DNA of 64,000 bases from Acidiferrum sp963771295 (GTDB lineage: Bacteria; Acidobacteriota; Terriglobia; Acidiferrales; UBA7541): NCBI GenBank assembly GCA_963771295.1, contig CAVYTB010000017.1, forward strand, positions 248,001 through 312,000, read 5' to 3'. This document shows positions 8,822 to 18,174 of the stretch, piece by piece; the first letter of the stretch is position 1; each line of letters starts with the position of its first letter. Below the pieces are notes generated by a model that was not told the DNA's origin, did no database searches, and saw only the letters and a program-made list of their open reading frames with translations. The position numbers were made by a program, and so were the translations under genes.

Positions 8822-11149
8822 ATGATCACGAGAAGAAAATTTATCGGTGCAGTTTCCGCTGCCTCTGCTGCAAGCTTGGTCAATTCGAACGGAATCGGAG
8901 GGAAATTTGCGCTGGCGCTTGCTGAGCCTGCCTCGGCGCCAGATGTGACGAAGTATGTGAAAATCAAAATTGGAACCGGCGGCCATGGGCACACCTATCC
9001 GGGAGCTACGATGCCATTTGGCATGGTGCAGCTAAGCCCAGACACCTACAACGAAGGCTGGGACTATTGCTCGGGATACCACTACTCAGACACATCGCTG
9101 ATGGGTTTCAGCCACACCCACTTGAGCGGAACCGGCGCGGCAGACTTGCTGGACTTTCTACTGATGCCGGGAACGGGCCCGGCGAAGACCGTGCCGGGCA
9201 GTCGAGAGAATCCCCAAGAAGGGTATCGATCGCGTTTCTCGCATGATGATGAAGTTGCTGTGCCCGGTTATTACTCTGTTGTGCTGAAGGATTACGGGAT
9301 TCACGCTGAATTGAGCGCTACTGAGAGAGCGGGCATCCACAAATATACTTTTCCGAAGAGCGACACGAGTCATTTCATTCTCGATCTGGTGCATGCTGAC
9401 AGCATTTCGCCCGATCTGATCTTGTGGTCGAATCTTAAAGTTGTCGGCAACGATACGATTGTGGGTGGGCGAAGCACGAAGTTGTGGGCTAGCGGGCGCG
9501 AGATTTATTTTGCGATGAAATTCTCGAAGCCGTTTGCGCGCGCAGAGATCGTTTCAAACGAGAAGAAGCTGGATAGCTCAATAAAAGATGCCAGCGGCAC
9601 GTCGCTGAAGTGCTTGCTGCACTACGACACTACGGAAGACGAGGTCATTTTGGTGAAGACGGGCCTGTCCAGCGTGAGCGCGGAAGGCGCCATGAAGAAT
9701 CTCGAAGCGGAGATTCCGAACTGGGATTTTGCAAAGGTGAGAGCGGAGGCGCACGCAGCTTGGAACCGCGAGCTGTCGACACTGGTGGTCGATTCGGACA
9801 ACCAAAAACAGAAAGAGATTTTTTATACCGGCCTGTACCACACGTTGGTGGCGCCAACGCTATTCGATGACGTAGATGGGCAATACCGAGGCATGGGGGG
9901 CAAGGTGCATCAACTGCCGCCGGGCCAGCACAGTTACAGCACCTTCTCGCTGTGGGACACATATCGCGCCACGCATCCATTGTTTACGCTGGTGCAGGGC
10001 AAACGCGTTCCAGACCTGGTGAACTGTCTGATCAGGATGTCCAACGAGAGCCCGGCAGGGATGCCGATCTGGCCCCTGCATTCCAAGGAAACATTCTGCA
10101 TGACCGGATACCATTCGGTGGTGGTGATCGCGGAGGCGCACGCAAAAGGCTTTCAGGGGATCGATTTCACTAAAGCCTATCCGATGGTGAAGAAGCGAGC
10201 GTTGGAGGAAGACTACCAGGGCTTGGCGTACTACCGGAAGATGGGCTTTATTCCCTGCGATTTGGAAGGAGAATCAGTCAGCAAAACATTGGATTATGCC
10301 TATGATGACTGGGCCGCGGCGCATGTAGCGCGCGCTGTAGGAGCGACGGAGGATTCGGCGCAACTACTGAAAACCGCCCGCAATTATCGCAATCTCTATG
10401 ACAAGCAGACAACGTTCATGCGACCGCTGTTGGCCGACGAAAAATGGGCCGAGCCATTCAGCCCGATCGAGATAGGGCACATGAAGAAGTGGCGCGATTA
10501 CACGGAATCGAATCCGTGGGTGACAACTTTTTCAGTGCAGCACGACCCGAAGGGCTTGGCGGAATTGCTGGGTGGCCGGGAAGCTCTGGTCGCGAAACTT
10601 GATGGCTTGTTCAGCGCTGCACCGGACCTGCCGCCGGATGCGCCGCCGGACATCGCGGGGCTTGTTGGGCAGTACGCGCACGGCAACGAGCCAAGCCACC
10701 ACATTGCATATTTGTATTGCTACGCAGGCGCGCCGCACAAGACACAGGCGCGGGTTCGCAGCTTGCTGGAGACCATGTACGACAACCAGCCCGACGGGTT
10801 GGCCGGGAATGAAGATTGCGGACAGATGTCGGCATGGTACGTGATGAGCGCGCTGGGATTTTATGCAGTCGATCCGGTGAGCGCGAATTATGTATTTGGA
10901 GCGCCATTGTTCGATCGCGTGACCGTGAAGCTGGCGAGCGGTATGGAACTGGTGGTTGATGCAAAGCGGAAATCACCGGACGATCTTTACATCCAATCGG
11001 TAACATTCAACGGGAAACCGTACAGCAAGGTTTGGTTTAAGCACGCAGACATTGTCAACGGTGGAACGTTTGTGTTCACCATGGGGAGTGAGCCGAACCG
11101 AGAATTTGGAGCCAGCGAGGAAACAGCGCCACCGTCGATGAGTTCCTGA
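8822..11149 (+). CDS. GH92 family alpha-mannosidase, Tat-exported
   Basis: 775 aa, the usual length for GH92. The N-terminus MITRRKFIGAVSAASAAS is a twin-arginine signal, so the enzyme is exported folded. GTGGHGHTYPGATMPFGMVQ is the hallmark N-terminal GH92 motif, and GNEDCGQMSAWYVMSALGFY is the hallmark of the (alpha/alpha)6 catalytic domain with its Ca-dependent active site. GH92 enzymes are exo-acting alpha-mannosidases (mostly alpha-1,2, also 1,3, 1,4 or 1,6) that trim N-glycans or yeast mannan. The linkage is not predictable from sequence. It has its own upstream gap of about 230 bases. Confidence 0.93.
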   Translation: MITRRKFIGAVSAASAASLVNSNGIGGKFALALAEPASAPDVTKYVKIKIGTGGHGHTYPGATMPFGMVQLSPDTYNEGWDYCSGYHYSDTSLMGFSHTHLSGTGAADLLDFLLMPGTGPAKTVPGSRENPQEGYRSRFSHDDEVAVPGYYSVVLKDYGIHAELSATERAGIHKYTFPKSDTSHFILDLVHADSISPDLILWSNLKVVGNDTIVGGRSTKLWASGREIYFAMKFSKPFARAEIVSNEKKLDSSIKDASGTSLKCLLHYDTTEDEVILVKTGLSSVSAEGAMKNLEAEIPNWDFAKVRAEAHAAWNRELSTLVVDSDNQKQKEIFYTGLYHTLVAPTLFDDVDGQYRGMGGKVHQLPPGQHSYSTFSLWDTYRATHPLFTLVQGKRVPDLVNCLIRMSNESPAGMPIWPLHSKETFCMTGYHSVVVIAEAHAKGFQGIDFTKAYPMVKKRALEEDYQGLAYYRKMGFIPCDLEGESVSKTLDYAYDDWAAAHVARAVGATEDSAQLLKTARNYRNLYDKQTTFMRPLLADEKWAEPFSPIEIGHMKKWRDYTESNPWVTTFSVQHDPKGLAELLGGREALVAKLDGLFSAAPDLPPDAPPDIAGLVGQYAHGNEPSHHIAYLYCYAGAPHKTQARVRSLLETMYDNQPDGLAGNEDCGQMSAWYVMSALGFYAVDPVSANYVFGAPLFDRVTVKLASGMELVVDAKRKSPDDLYIQSVTFNGKPYSKVWFKHADIVNGGTFVFTMGSEPNREFGASEETAPPSMSS

Positions 11150-11184
11150 AGCCCGATTGTTGGGCTATGAACCCGACACGCAAA

Positions 11185-12663
11185 TCAGCCCCACAGCAGT
11201 TGTCGCACTCGTGATTTTAGATGAAGCTCGTCCAGCAGGGCGCCTACAGTCTTTGTAGCGGAGTTGCATGCGCGGAAAACGCCGCTTGCCACGCGAGGAT
11301 ACGGCTGCCGCGAGAAAAGCCACACAGACGCCTCCTGATAGCTTTCGTTGGAAAAATGTTCTTTATATTTCGCATGGTCGCCCAAGTCATAGAATTGTAC
11401 CGTGCTTTCCTTGAACAGGTCTTCCAAAACGAGCAGTAGAAGAACTGTTCCCGCGCTGTAACTTCTCCATGCAGGGTGCACTCCAGCGGCCGCGGTATAC
11501 AGGGTTTGGCCATACTGCTGCCCGATAATGAAGGAGCACGGCGAGTTGCCACATTTCAGTAGATAGCCGCGTAACCAACCGCGGTTTGCCAAAAAATACA
11601 TTTCGCTTCTGACCTGATCGAAATCCCTTGCACTGATGCCCCAGCGATGGCGAAGAAATTGCCACGTCCGCTGGGAGATGGCATGCGCCGCCTCCAGGAA
11701 CGCATCGATCTCAGAGGCCTTGGTCACGCGGATGAACTGCATATCGCCGGCGGCTCGCAACCTTTTGATCTCGCGAAGACGATTCTTTCGCGCTTTAGGA
11801 GAGAACTTGCCGATGTAGCTCTCAAAAGATCCTGTGAGGTGAATCAAAGAGTGTGGTAATGGCCCGAACTGAGAATAGAGAGAGAAGGACTTCTGGATCA
11901 CGCCGCTGCTGTGCAGATAGTTCCACAGGAAAGATGGGGTACGGACATGATGCAACTGAATGGCGTGAGGTGCGGCCTGCAGAAGTTGCGTAAAGAGCCC
12001 GTCATATAGGGAAGTGTCCTCGGGCATGTTGGGCGTGTAGCCCAGCAAACTCAGCGTGCGCATGGGAAATTTCGCGACGATCGATTCACCGAGCTTGCAG
12101 AGCAGCGGCTTGTGGGAAAGTACAAAGGGGACCGCGCCGACGATTCGGCTGTCGCCCTCGGCGAGATATATGTGTACATTGTGCTTTTGCTGGTTGAAAT
12201 GCTGCTCAATCCAGTCGGGATCGCAGTGGATGGTATGGTCGGAGAAACGACGGTTACATTCCTTCCAGCCGTTAGAGAAGGGTTGCCAATCCTGATCGAG
12301 GCGAACCTCTCGAATGCGACAAGCTGATGACTGCTGGGAAATCCAGTCCCGTATTTTGGCGCGAGTGTCTTCCTGCATCTCAATGAACTTTATGCCGACT
12401 TCTGTCTTTGATTTGCTCACCCACGCGATCTGTCCATTTATCTCGGGCCAACTGCTTGAAATAGGCAAGCAAAATTGTATACGAGGAATGCGAGAATGAT
12501 CGGGCAGAATTACGGATACTCGCACGGCCAAACCTCCCTCACCCATATTGAGGACGGTGCCTGTGATACCCTCACCGAGGTTAATGGGAGCCAGCGAATG
12601 AATAGCCACGCGCGGGTGTGCACGGCGTTCGGAAATGGATGTCACATCAGGAGAGTCGAACAT
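11185..12663 (-). CDS. PilZ domain fused to CelD/BcsL-type GNAT acyltransferase
   Basis: 492 aa. Residues 10-110 form a PilZ domain: RxxxR is present as RAHPR (14-18), while the second c-di-GMP motif, normally (D/N)xSxxG, reads NMGEGG at 39-44 with Gly in place of Ser. Residues about 130-480 are a double-GNAT domain of the Acetyltransf_6 (BcsL/CelD, FemAB-like) type, with FSPKARKNRLREIKRLRAAG and a C-terminal core containing YTAAAGVHPAWRSYSAGTVL and YDLGDHAKYKEHF. Family members are thought to acylate polysaccharides or cell-envelope polymers. The fusion implies control by c-di-GMP. Its start has a weak ribosome site. It converges with the GH92 gene. Confidence 0.78.
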   Translation of the reverse strand: MFDSPDVTSISERRAHPRVAIHSLAPINLGEGITGTVLNMGEGGLAVRVSVILPDHSRIPRIQFCLPISSSWPEINGQIAWVSKSKTEVGIKFIEMQEDTRAKIRDWISQQSSACRIREVRLDQDWQPFSNGWKECNRRFSDHTIHCDPDWIEQHFNQQKHNVHIYLAEGDSRIVGAVPFVLSHKPLLCKLGESIVAKFPMRTLSLLGYTPNMPEDTSLYDGLFTQLLQAAPHAIQLHHVRTPSFLWNYLHSSGVIQKSFSLYSQFGPLPHSLIHLTGSFESYIGKFSPKARKNRLREIKRLRAAGDMQFIRVTKASEIDAFLEAAHAISQRTWQFLRHRWGISARDFDQVRSEMYFLANRGWLRGYLLKCGNSPCSFIIGQQYGQTLYTAAAGVHPAWRSYSAGTVLLLLVLEDLFKESTVQFYDLGDHAKYKEHFSNESYQEASVWLFSRQPYPRVASGVFRACNSATKTVGALLDELHLKSRVRQLLWG

Positions 12664-12866
12664 GATGTGCTAGGCCCGAAAGTTGGCTCCGTCTCTTTGG
12701 ATTCCCGATTGTGCCTGATTTTGGAATTTTCGCCTAGTAAATGAACGCAGAAGTGACGAAACCCAAAGATGAGATGCGTACTAAGTAACAGTTTGTATAG
12801 GCCGGTACTAAACGACGCGCGTGCTGGATCGGGGAGAAAATTCGGCAGATTGGAATACCTCAAATC

Positions 12867-12895
12867 TTCAACTCAATTCTGCAAAATCGTATAAA
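12867..12895 (+). promoter_or_regulatory. Sigma70-type promoter of the tRNA gene
   Basis: TTCAAC (12867) and TATAAA (12890) are separated by 17 bases and end 20 bases before the mature tRNA start, as expected for a tRNA promoter. Confidence 0.55.
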
Positions 12896-12915
12896 ATTGG
12901 AAACTTAGCTCTCGT

Positions 12916-12991
<76 letters not shown>

Positions 12992-13210
12992 ATTCCAATA
13001 TTTTTTGACAGCTTACAGAAATTGCTTCCTGCATTCACGTGCTGGAGCGCCCGCGCGGGTCGTACGTACGGGTCTGCCTAGGCGAACAATCAGGATTTTG
13101 CGCGCGATGCCAGAGGGAGTGGTTCGTGATAGATTTCCTGGCGGCAGGCGTGGTCGCAGCGACGCTTTGAACGATAACAGAGTGGTTTGGGGATGAGTGG
13201 GGAAACTGAA

Positions 13211-14275
13211 ATGAAAACAATTCAGGGGCCGGGCATATTTCTGGCGCAATTCGCTGCTGACAACGCGCCGTTCAACACGCTGGATACAATCTGCGCTTGG
13301 GCGAAGAGCCTGGGTTACGTCGCCGTGCAGATTCCATCCTGGGACGCTCGGCTGATCGATTTGAAACGCGCAGCGGAAAGCAAGGCGTACTGCGAAGAAC
13401 TCAGCGCGGTAGCCGCTCGGCATGGCCTGATTATCTCAGAGCTTGCTACGCATCTTCAGGGCCAGCTTGTTGCTTGCCATCCGGCTTACGATGCGATGTT
13501 TGACGGATTTGCGCCGGAGAATCTGCGCGGGCATCGAAAGGCGCGTCAGGCCTGGGCGGTGGACCAGATGCATCAGGTGGCAAGAGCTTCGCGACATCTG
13601 GGATTGAAGGCGCACGTTACGTTTTCAGGTGCGCTGGCGTGGCCATATATTTACCCGTGGCCGCAAAGGCCGCCGGGGCTCATTGAAGCGGCTTTCGATG
13701 AACTGGCAAAGCGATGGCTGCCGATTCTGAATGCGTTCGATGACGCAGGGGTGGACCTGTGTTTTGAGATTCATCCGGGCGAGGATCTGCACGACGGCGA
13801 GAGCTTCGAAATGTTTCTGGATCGCGTTCATGAGCATCCGCGCTGCAACTTGCTCTACGATCCCAGCCATTTTGTGCTGCAACAGCTTGACTACCTGCAA
13901 TTTATTGATTTCTATCACTCGCGGATCAAAATATTCCATGTAAAGGACGCGGAGTTTCGCCCCACAGGGAAACAGGGCGTCTATGGGGGATATCAACCGT
14001 GGTTGAAGCGCGCGGGGCGGTTTCGCTCACCGGGAGATGGGCAAGTGGATTTTCGGACGATATTCTCGAAACTCGCTCAGTACGACTTTCCCGGATGGGC
14101 AATTCTGGAGTGGGAGTGTTGCATCAAGAGTAGTGAGCAGGGAGCGAGAGAGGGAGCGCCGTTTATACGGCGACACATCATCGAGGCAGCTACGAGTTCG
14201 TTTGATGATTTCGGGCGATCGGGGGCAGACGGAGAGAGATTGCGCGGGATTTTGGGATTGTCGGAGGGAGGATAA
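13211..14275 (+). CDS. Sugar phosphate isomerase/epimerase family protein (xylose-isomerase-like TIM barrel)
   Basis: 354 aa from the ATG at 13211, which has GGGGA about 8 bases upstream; in-frame starts at 13187 and 13193 are possible. The AP endonuclease 2/xylose-isomerase-like barrel is intact with metal ligands visible: the Glu of CFEIHPGED, Asp and His of YDPSHF, His and Asp of HVKDAEF, and the Glu of ILEWEC. These enzymes isomerise or epimerise free sugars, or act in inositol or ketosugar catabolism. The surrounding genes support sugar use. The specific reaction is not assigned. Confidence 0.85.
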   Translation: MKTIQGPGIFLAQFAADNAPFNTLDTICAWAKSLGYVAVQIPSWDARLIDLKRAAESKAYCEELSAVAARHGLIISELATHLQGQLVACHPAYDAMFDGFAPENLRGHRKARQAWAVDQMHQVARASRHLGLKAHVTFSGALAWPYIYPWPQRPPGLIEAAFDELAKRWLPILNAFDDAGVDLCFEIHPGEDLHDGESFEMFLDRVHEHPRCNLLYDPSHFVLQQLDYLQFIDFYHSRIKIFHVKDAEFRPTGKQGVYGGYQPWLKRAGRFRSPGDGQVDFRTIFSKLAQYDFPGWAILEWECCIKSSEQGAREGAPFIRRHIIEAATSSFDDFGRSGADGERLRGILGLSEGG

Positions 14276-14304
14276 GTAGAACGGAAGTCGAAAGTCTTCG
14301 GATC

Positions 14305-15654
14305 CTAGAGTCCAGATTGAAGTTGCGCGATACCGGATCGCGAGACCTTGACGTCGTCTTCGGATTTGCCGCCACTGAATGCGGCAATCAAATAGCCATT
14401 TCGTCCGCGAACGATCACACCGCCATTCCATCCGAATTCGCCGGTCATGGCAGGACGCACCTGGCTACCGCTGTCCTTAAGTGTATCGGCCATCTCCGCC
14501 GCTTTGGCGTAGGCGATGCCGAGCAAGTTGGCGCCCTTGTCGGTCTGCGAAGGCTCGTCTTTCATCCTGCCAACGACCGCCATCTTGGATTGCCATGATT
14601 GAATGCGATCTCCTTCGAAGTAAGCCACCACCGCAACGCCGCCGATGCCGAGTTCCTCGGCGCGTTTGCGCATGGCCAGTAACGCTGAGTCCGCAAGACT
14701 GTCGAAAGCATTGATGGCCGGGGGACCATTCAGGAAAGCCGGATCCATCTCCTGGATATCCACGCGAAGGCTGACGGAATCCGCCGCCGGAAAATTGGAA
14801 GGAATTTTTTGCGTCACGCGGCCGGTGGCGGCCCATTCGGTTCCTCGCTGAAACGTGGTGATAAAGCCAACGCAGCTTAGGGCGACAACGTCATGGCCCA
14901 TGGTAGCGTGAAATATACGGCCCTTGCCGTAGTTCACGACGATGAGGCTTGGCTCGTCGCGTCCAGTGCCCTTGTTCCTTGGATCCGAGTGAGCGGTGGC
15001 AAGCACGGTCATGTTTTCGCCGGGGCCACGGAGAGTTGCGTACAGTTCATCGTCCCCGTGCATCCAGATGCGCGGCAGGCCTTTCATGATTGGGTGATCG
15101 GGTGTGCGAGTGGTGACCTGATAGGGCAGACGAACCCCGTGCGAGCCGGCCGGTCCGGGTGAATTGTCACTTACGAGTTTGCCCTCGTTGAAATACCACA
15201 ACGGACCGGACTTTTCGGATCGGTTTCGCCAGCCGCCGATGCCGATCATCTGGTTGAAGGCCTGCCAATCCGGGAAGGCGTTGTCTGCGGCGTGGACGAT
15301 GATGAGCCCACCGCCATTCTTCACGAACTGCTCCAGTTGCTGGCGGAGATCGAGCGGCCAATCGGGAGCGTCGTAATTGAAGACGATTGCTTGGTAGTTG
15401 CTGAAATCAGGCTTAAAGGTCGAGAAGTCCTCACCCGACCGGGGAGATGTGGCGACTGTGACCTCGAATAGCCCCGCGTCCTCCAGTTCCTTTTTCAAAA
15501 CGCGAGAGGTGAGTTGCCAATTGTGATACGGACCGCCGCTCTGTCCGTCAAGAAGCAGCACGCGAATCGGATTGGAACGCGAGGGCCCGGGCGCCGAGCA
15601 AAGAATTGCAGGACACAATGCGGTCAACAGAATCGCGAACGCGAAATTTCTCAT
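14305..15654 (-). CDS. ThuA-like domain fused to GlcG/HbpS-like domain, secreted
   Basis: 449 aa from the ATG at 15654, which has AAGGAG six bases upstream and starts a signal peptide (MRNFAFAILLTALCPAILC). An in-frame start at 15705 lacks these. Residues 25-290 form a ThuA trehalose-utilisation-like domain (VLLLDGQSGGPYHNW, GGLIIVHAADNAFPDW, HPIMKGLP, GRIFHATMGHD). Residues about 310-445 match the GlcG/HbpS (DUF336) fold, with GIGGVAVVAYFEGD and GGVIVRGRNGYLIAAFSGG. HbpS-type domains bind haem or act with oxidoreductases. The start lies 16 bases after the stop of the GH9-like gene, so the two form an operon. The function is unknown; the ThuA part suggests a role in sugar metabolism. Confidence 0.75.
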   Translation of the reverse strand: MRNFAFAILLTALCPAILCSAPGPSRSNPIRVLLLDGQSGGPYHNWQLTSRVLKKELEDAGLFEVTVATSPRSGEDFSTFKPDFSNYQAIVFNYDAPDWPLDLRQQLEQFVKNGGGLIIVHAADNAFPDWQAFNQMIGIGGWRNRSEKSGPLWYFNEGKLVSDNSPGPAGSHGVRLPYQVTTRTPDHPIMKGLPRIWMHGDDELYATLRGPGENMTVLATAHSDPRNKGTGRDEPSLIVVNYGKGRIFHATMGHDVVALSCVGFITTFQRGTEWAATGRVTQKIPSNFPAADSVSLRVDIQEMDPAFLNGPPAINAFDSLADSALLAMRKRAEELGIGGVAVVAYFEGDRIQSWQSKMAVVGRMKDEPSQTDKGANLLGIAYAKAAEMADTLKDSGSQVRPAMTGEFGWNGGVIVRGRNGYLIAAFSGGKSEDDVKVSRSGIAQLQSGL

Positions 15655-15670
15655 GCAAGCTCCTTCGCGG

Positions 15671-17968
15671 TCACTTGGCCACGGCGTTGGCTGCGTTGGC
15701 CGCAAGAATATAGGAGGTGACCGCGTCGATCACGTACTCGTTTTCGTACCACAGGAAGGGCCACGAATCCTTCAGTTCAGGAAAGTCCGGCTGAAGGATG
15801 ACGACGCCCGGGATCATTCCGCCAGGAATGAAGATGTAGTCGGCACGGTTGTTGCCGTAGGCGATGAGCTTGGATTGGGTTCCGACGGAAGAAACAAAAG
15901 AGAGATTCGACACAGGATGGGTTCCAAGGATGTAGTCGAAACCACGCAGCGTATACTCCGGCCCCACGATATCAGGAAACGTTTTGTGGAAGAAGTACAT
16001 CTGAACGGAGAATCCAGCCGCAGCGGCCGCGCCACCCCAGGTGCCGGTGGTAATCGGAACGCCATAAGGATTTTTGGATAGCTGCTCTTCGAGTGTGACC
16101 TTGTAAGCGCGCAACGCCGACGCTAGACCTTCCTTGAATTCAGGATCCATGAGAGGAACAGCACGCACCGCAATCCAGCCCAGGAAAGCAAAGCGGTTCT
16201 GAATGACGGGCAAGAGTTCCTTCAGACGTTTGCGATAGGCGTCCCCGCCATTCGTCGCGATTAATAGTTCGACGGCCGCCTTGGTTTCTTCGTCAGAGAG
16301 TTCACCGGCGGTGGTGTTGAAGGATTTAAAGATGACCGGAGGCCGCTTATGCTCTTCGTCCCATACGCGCACGGCTGACTGAAGACACTCGGCGCTCATG
16401 CTGTCGTCATAGCCGCGGAGAACGCGGCTTGCCGCGGCGAGAGACGAAATAGCCAGATAGTCCAAAGGCGTCGTGTGCGTTGTGAAAGCCCAACGGTCGT
16501 CGGGCACACCGGAGTACGCGCCGTCTGTTTCCAACGGGCCGAGGCGCGATGAGTAGATGCGACCGTCGGTTTGCGATGCGGCGTCACCCAGATGCGTGTA
16601 TTCCTGGAGTGTGGGCTCGATGATTCCGGGGATGGCATGGCCGATGGAGTGATATTGTGCAAGGATGGCGATTACTCCGTGCTGAATTTGCTGAATGGCG
16701 TCGGGAACACCATCGGGCACGCGAATCTGAACGGAGCGGGCCTTCTCGTCAACCGTAGTTTCGTCCCAATCCAGCTGAAAATACTCCCGCGCGAGGGCGA
16801 GATCTGTCACAACGCGTGCCTGCGATTCCGTGAGCGAGGCCTGCCAGACATGGTCGCGATACACGTCTTCCGCGATTCGGAAGGGAGCATTTCGGCGGCC
16901 GGCATACTCAATTGCATAGATGCCAGGTTCGTGAAGAGAAGAGAAGTCGAAGTGCGCATATTGATAGCGAAGCCATTTGCCCCAGGGCTTGATTTCGCTG
17001 CGATACGCCTCGCGATATTCACCGTCGGGCGCCAAGCGAAGCACACGAGCGGTCTTTGGCGCATCGAAGAGCGGGTCGAGTTCAATCACCGCAACCTTTG
17101 AACGCTGAGGCGTGTAGCCAACCTGGTTGTAGGCTACGACGGGCGGTCGCGTCCATCCTTGAATGATGTTCGGGTGGATGTGCCACACCACGGCATTTTG
17201 CGTGCTGCCCGAGGGAATCAGCGTGCGCACAACAAACCAGCCATTCTGCGCTTTGTTGCGGCCATCGAAGAGCATGAGCGGTCCAGACTCCGACGAGATC
17301 GTGACGCGTGTAAGGGGATCCTCAGGAGAAAGCACGATGCGCTGGCCTGTGGCCATTGGAGTTGGTTGCGCGGTTCCGCTTGCGTCCTTTTGCATTGGGC
17401 CATCGGGGTGGCGAGGGAAGATGCCGGAGCCGGTGTCGAGAATGAACGATTTGCCAAAATAACAAGTGGGCAGGAACTCCAGGTTAAATCCGGCTTTGCC
17501 CACCAGCGAGGAGGGAAGAGGCTGATCGAGGTTCACGCTGATGCGAAAGCCGTCTGCTTCAGGCGCAACCTCAATGCGATAGCTGAGGCCCTGATCAGGA
17601 TAGGAAAGAGAGGCGGTAAGTTGATTGCCGGCGGGAGAGCGCTTGCGACCCTTCAATTGCGGAATGGGATCCCATTGTTCGGGCGTGGGCGAAAGGCGCA
17701 CATCGCCGTTTGTGGCGATCCGCTCGCCCTGGAGGATGATTTCGATACCACTCATCTTTTCGTCGCCGAAGACACCGTGATAGGCGTTATGGAAAAGGAG
17801 AACGCTTAGGCCTTGTGACTCGAAGTAGTCTTGATCGTTCAATTGCAGATCGCCGGCACACAACGGAAAGATAATGACCACCAGCATCGCGATGGCGGAA
17901 AGCACCGGCGATAGAACATTGGAAGTATTGCGGAAGAACGGGAAAGTACGATGCGGCTTCTCAATCAT
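15671..17968 (-). CDS. GH9-like cellulase homologue lacking the DAGD catalytic segment
   Basis: 765 aa with an N-terminal hydrophobic signal/anchor (residues 20-40). Residues about 290-360 are a cellulase-N Ig-like domain (RPPVVAYNQVGYTPQRSKVAV). The rest follows the GH9 catalytic domain: DGVPDAIQQIQHGV, LGDAASQTDGRIY, NPYGVPITTGTWGGAA, YGNNRADYIFIPGG and WYENEYVIDAV, the last carrying the likely acid Glu. The DAGD motif that supplies the catalytic base, normally between the Ig-like linker and this region, is absent: HVWQASL (about residue 377) joins straight to TESQARVVTDLALAREYF. About 80-100 residues appear lost in frame, matching the short length. It is probably inactive, or binds glucan without cutting. 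First gene of an operon with the ThuA-HbpS fusion. Confidence 0.72.
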   Translation of the reverse strand: MIEKPHRTFPFFRNTSNVLSPVLSAIAMLVVIIFPLCAGDLQLNDQDYFESQGLSVLLFHNAYHGVFGDEKMSGIEIILQGERIATNGDVRLSPTPEQWDPIPQLKGRKRSPAGNQLTASLSYPDQGLSYRIEVAPEADGFRISVNLDQPLPSSLVGKAGFNLEFLPTCYFGKSFILDTGSGIFPRHPDGPMQKDASGTAQPTPMATGQRIVLSPEDPLTRVTISSESGPLMLFDGRNKAQNGWFVVRTLIPSGSTQNAVVWHIHPNIIQGWTRPPVVAYNQVGYTPQRSKVAVIELDPLFDAPKTARVLRLAPDGEYREAYRSEIKPWGKWLRYQYAHFDFSSLHEPGIYAIEYAGRRNAPFRIAEDVYRDHVWQASLTESQARVVTDLALAREYFQLDWDETTVDEKARSVQIRVPDGVPDAIQQIQHGVIAILAQYHSIGHAIPGIIEPTLQEYTHLGDAASQTDGRIYSSRLGPLETDGAYSGVPDDRWAFTTHTTPLDYLAISSLAAASRVLRGYDDSMSAECLQSAVRVWDEEHKRPPVIFKSFNTTAGELSDEETKAAVELLIATNGGDAYRKRLKELLPVIQNRFAFLGWIAVRAVPLMDPEFKEGLASALRAYKVTLEEQLSKNPYGVPITTGTWGGAAAAAGFSVQMYFFHKTFPDIVGPEYTLRGFDYILGTHPVSNLSFVSSVGTQSKLIAYGNNRADYIFIPGGMIPGVVILQPDFPELKDSWPFLWYENEYVIDAVTSYILAANAANAVAK

Positions 17969-18174
17969 TGGGCAGGGCCTCGGCGAAGTTGTGGCGATTA
18001 TGTTGGCGCACGAATCGTGATGCTGATTCGATCATACGGCTAGTTGCAAGAGGTTTCGAAAGGAAATGAGAACGATCGCTCGTACGGCGAGAGAGGGTGG
18101 ATACATAATTCGGACCCGAGGCCGGCTCGCGCGGGAAAAGGTGTACCATCGGCGGCGGAGATTTGCACAATTCC

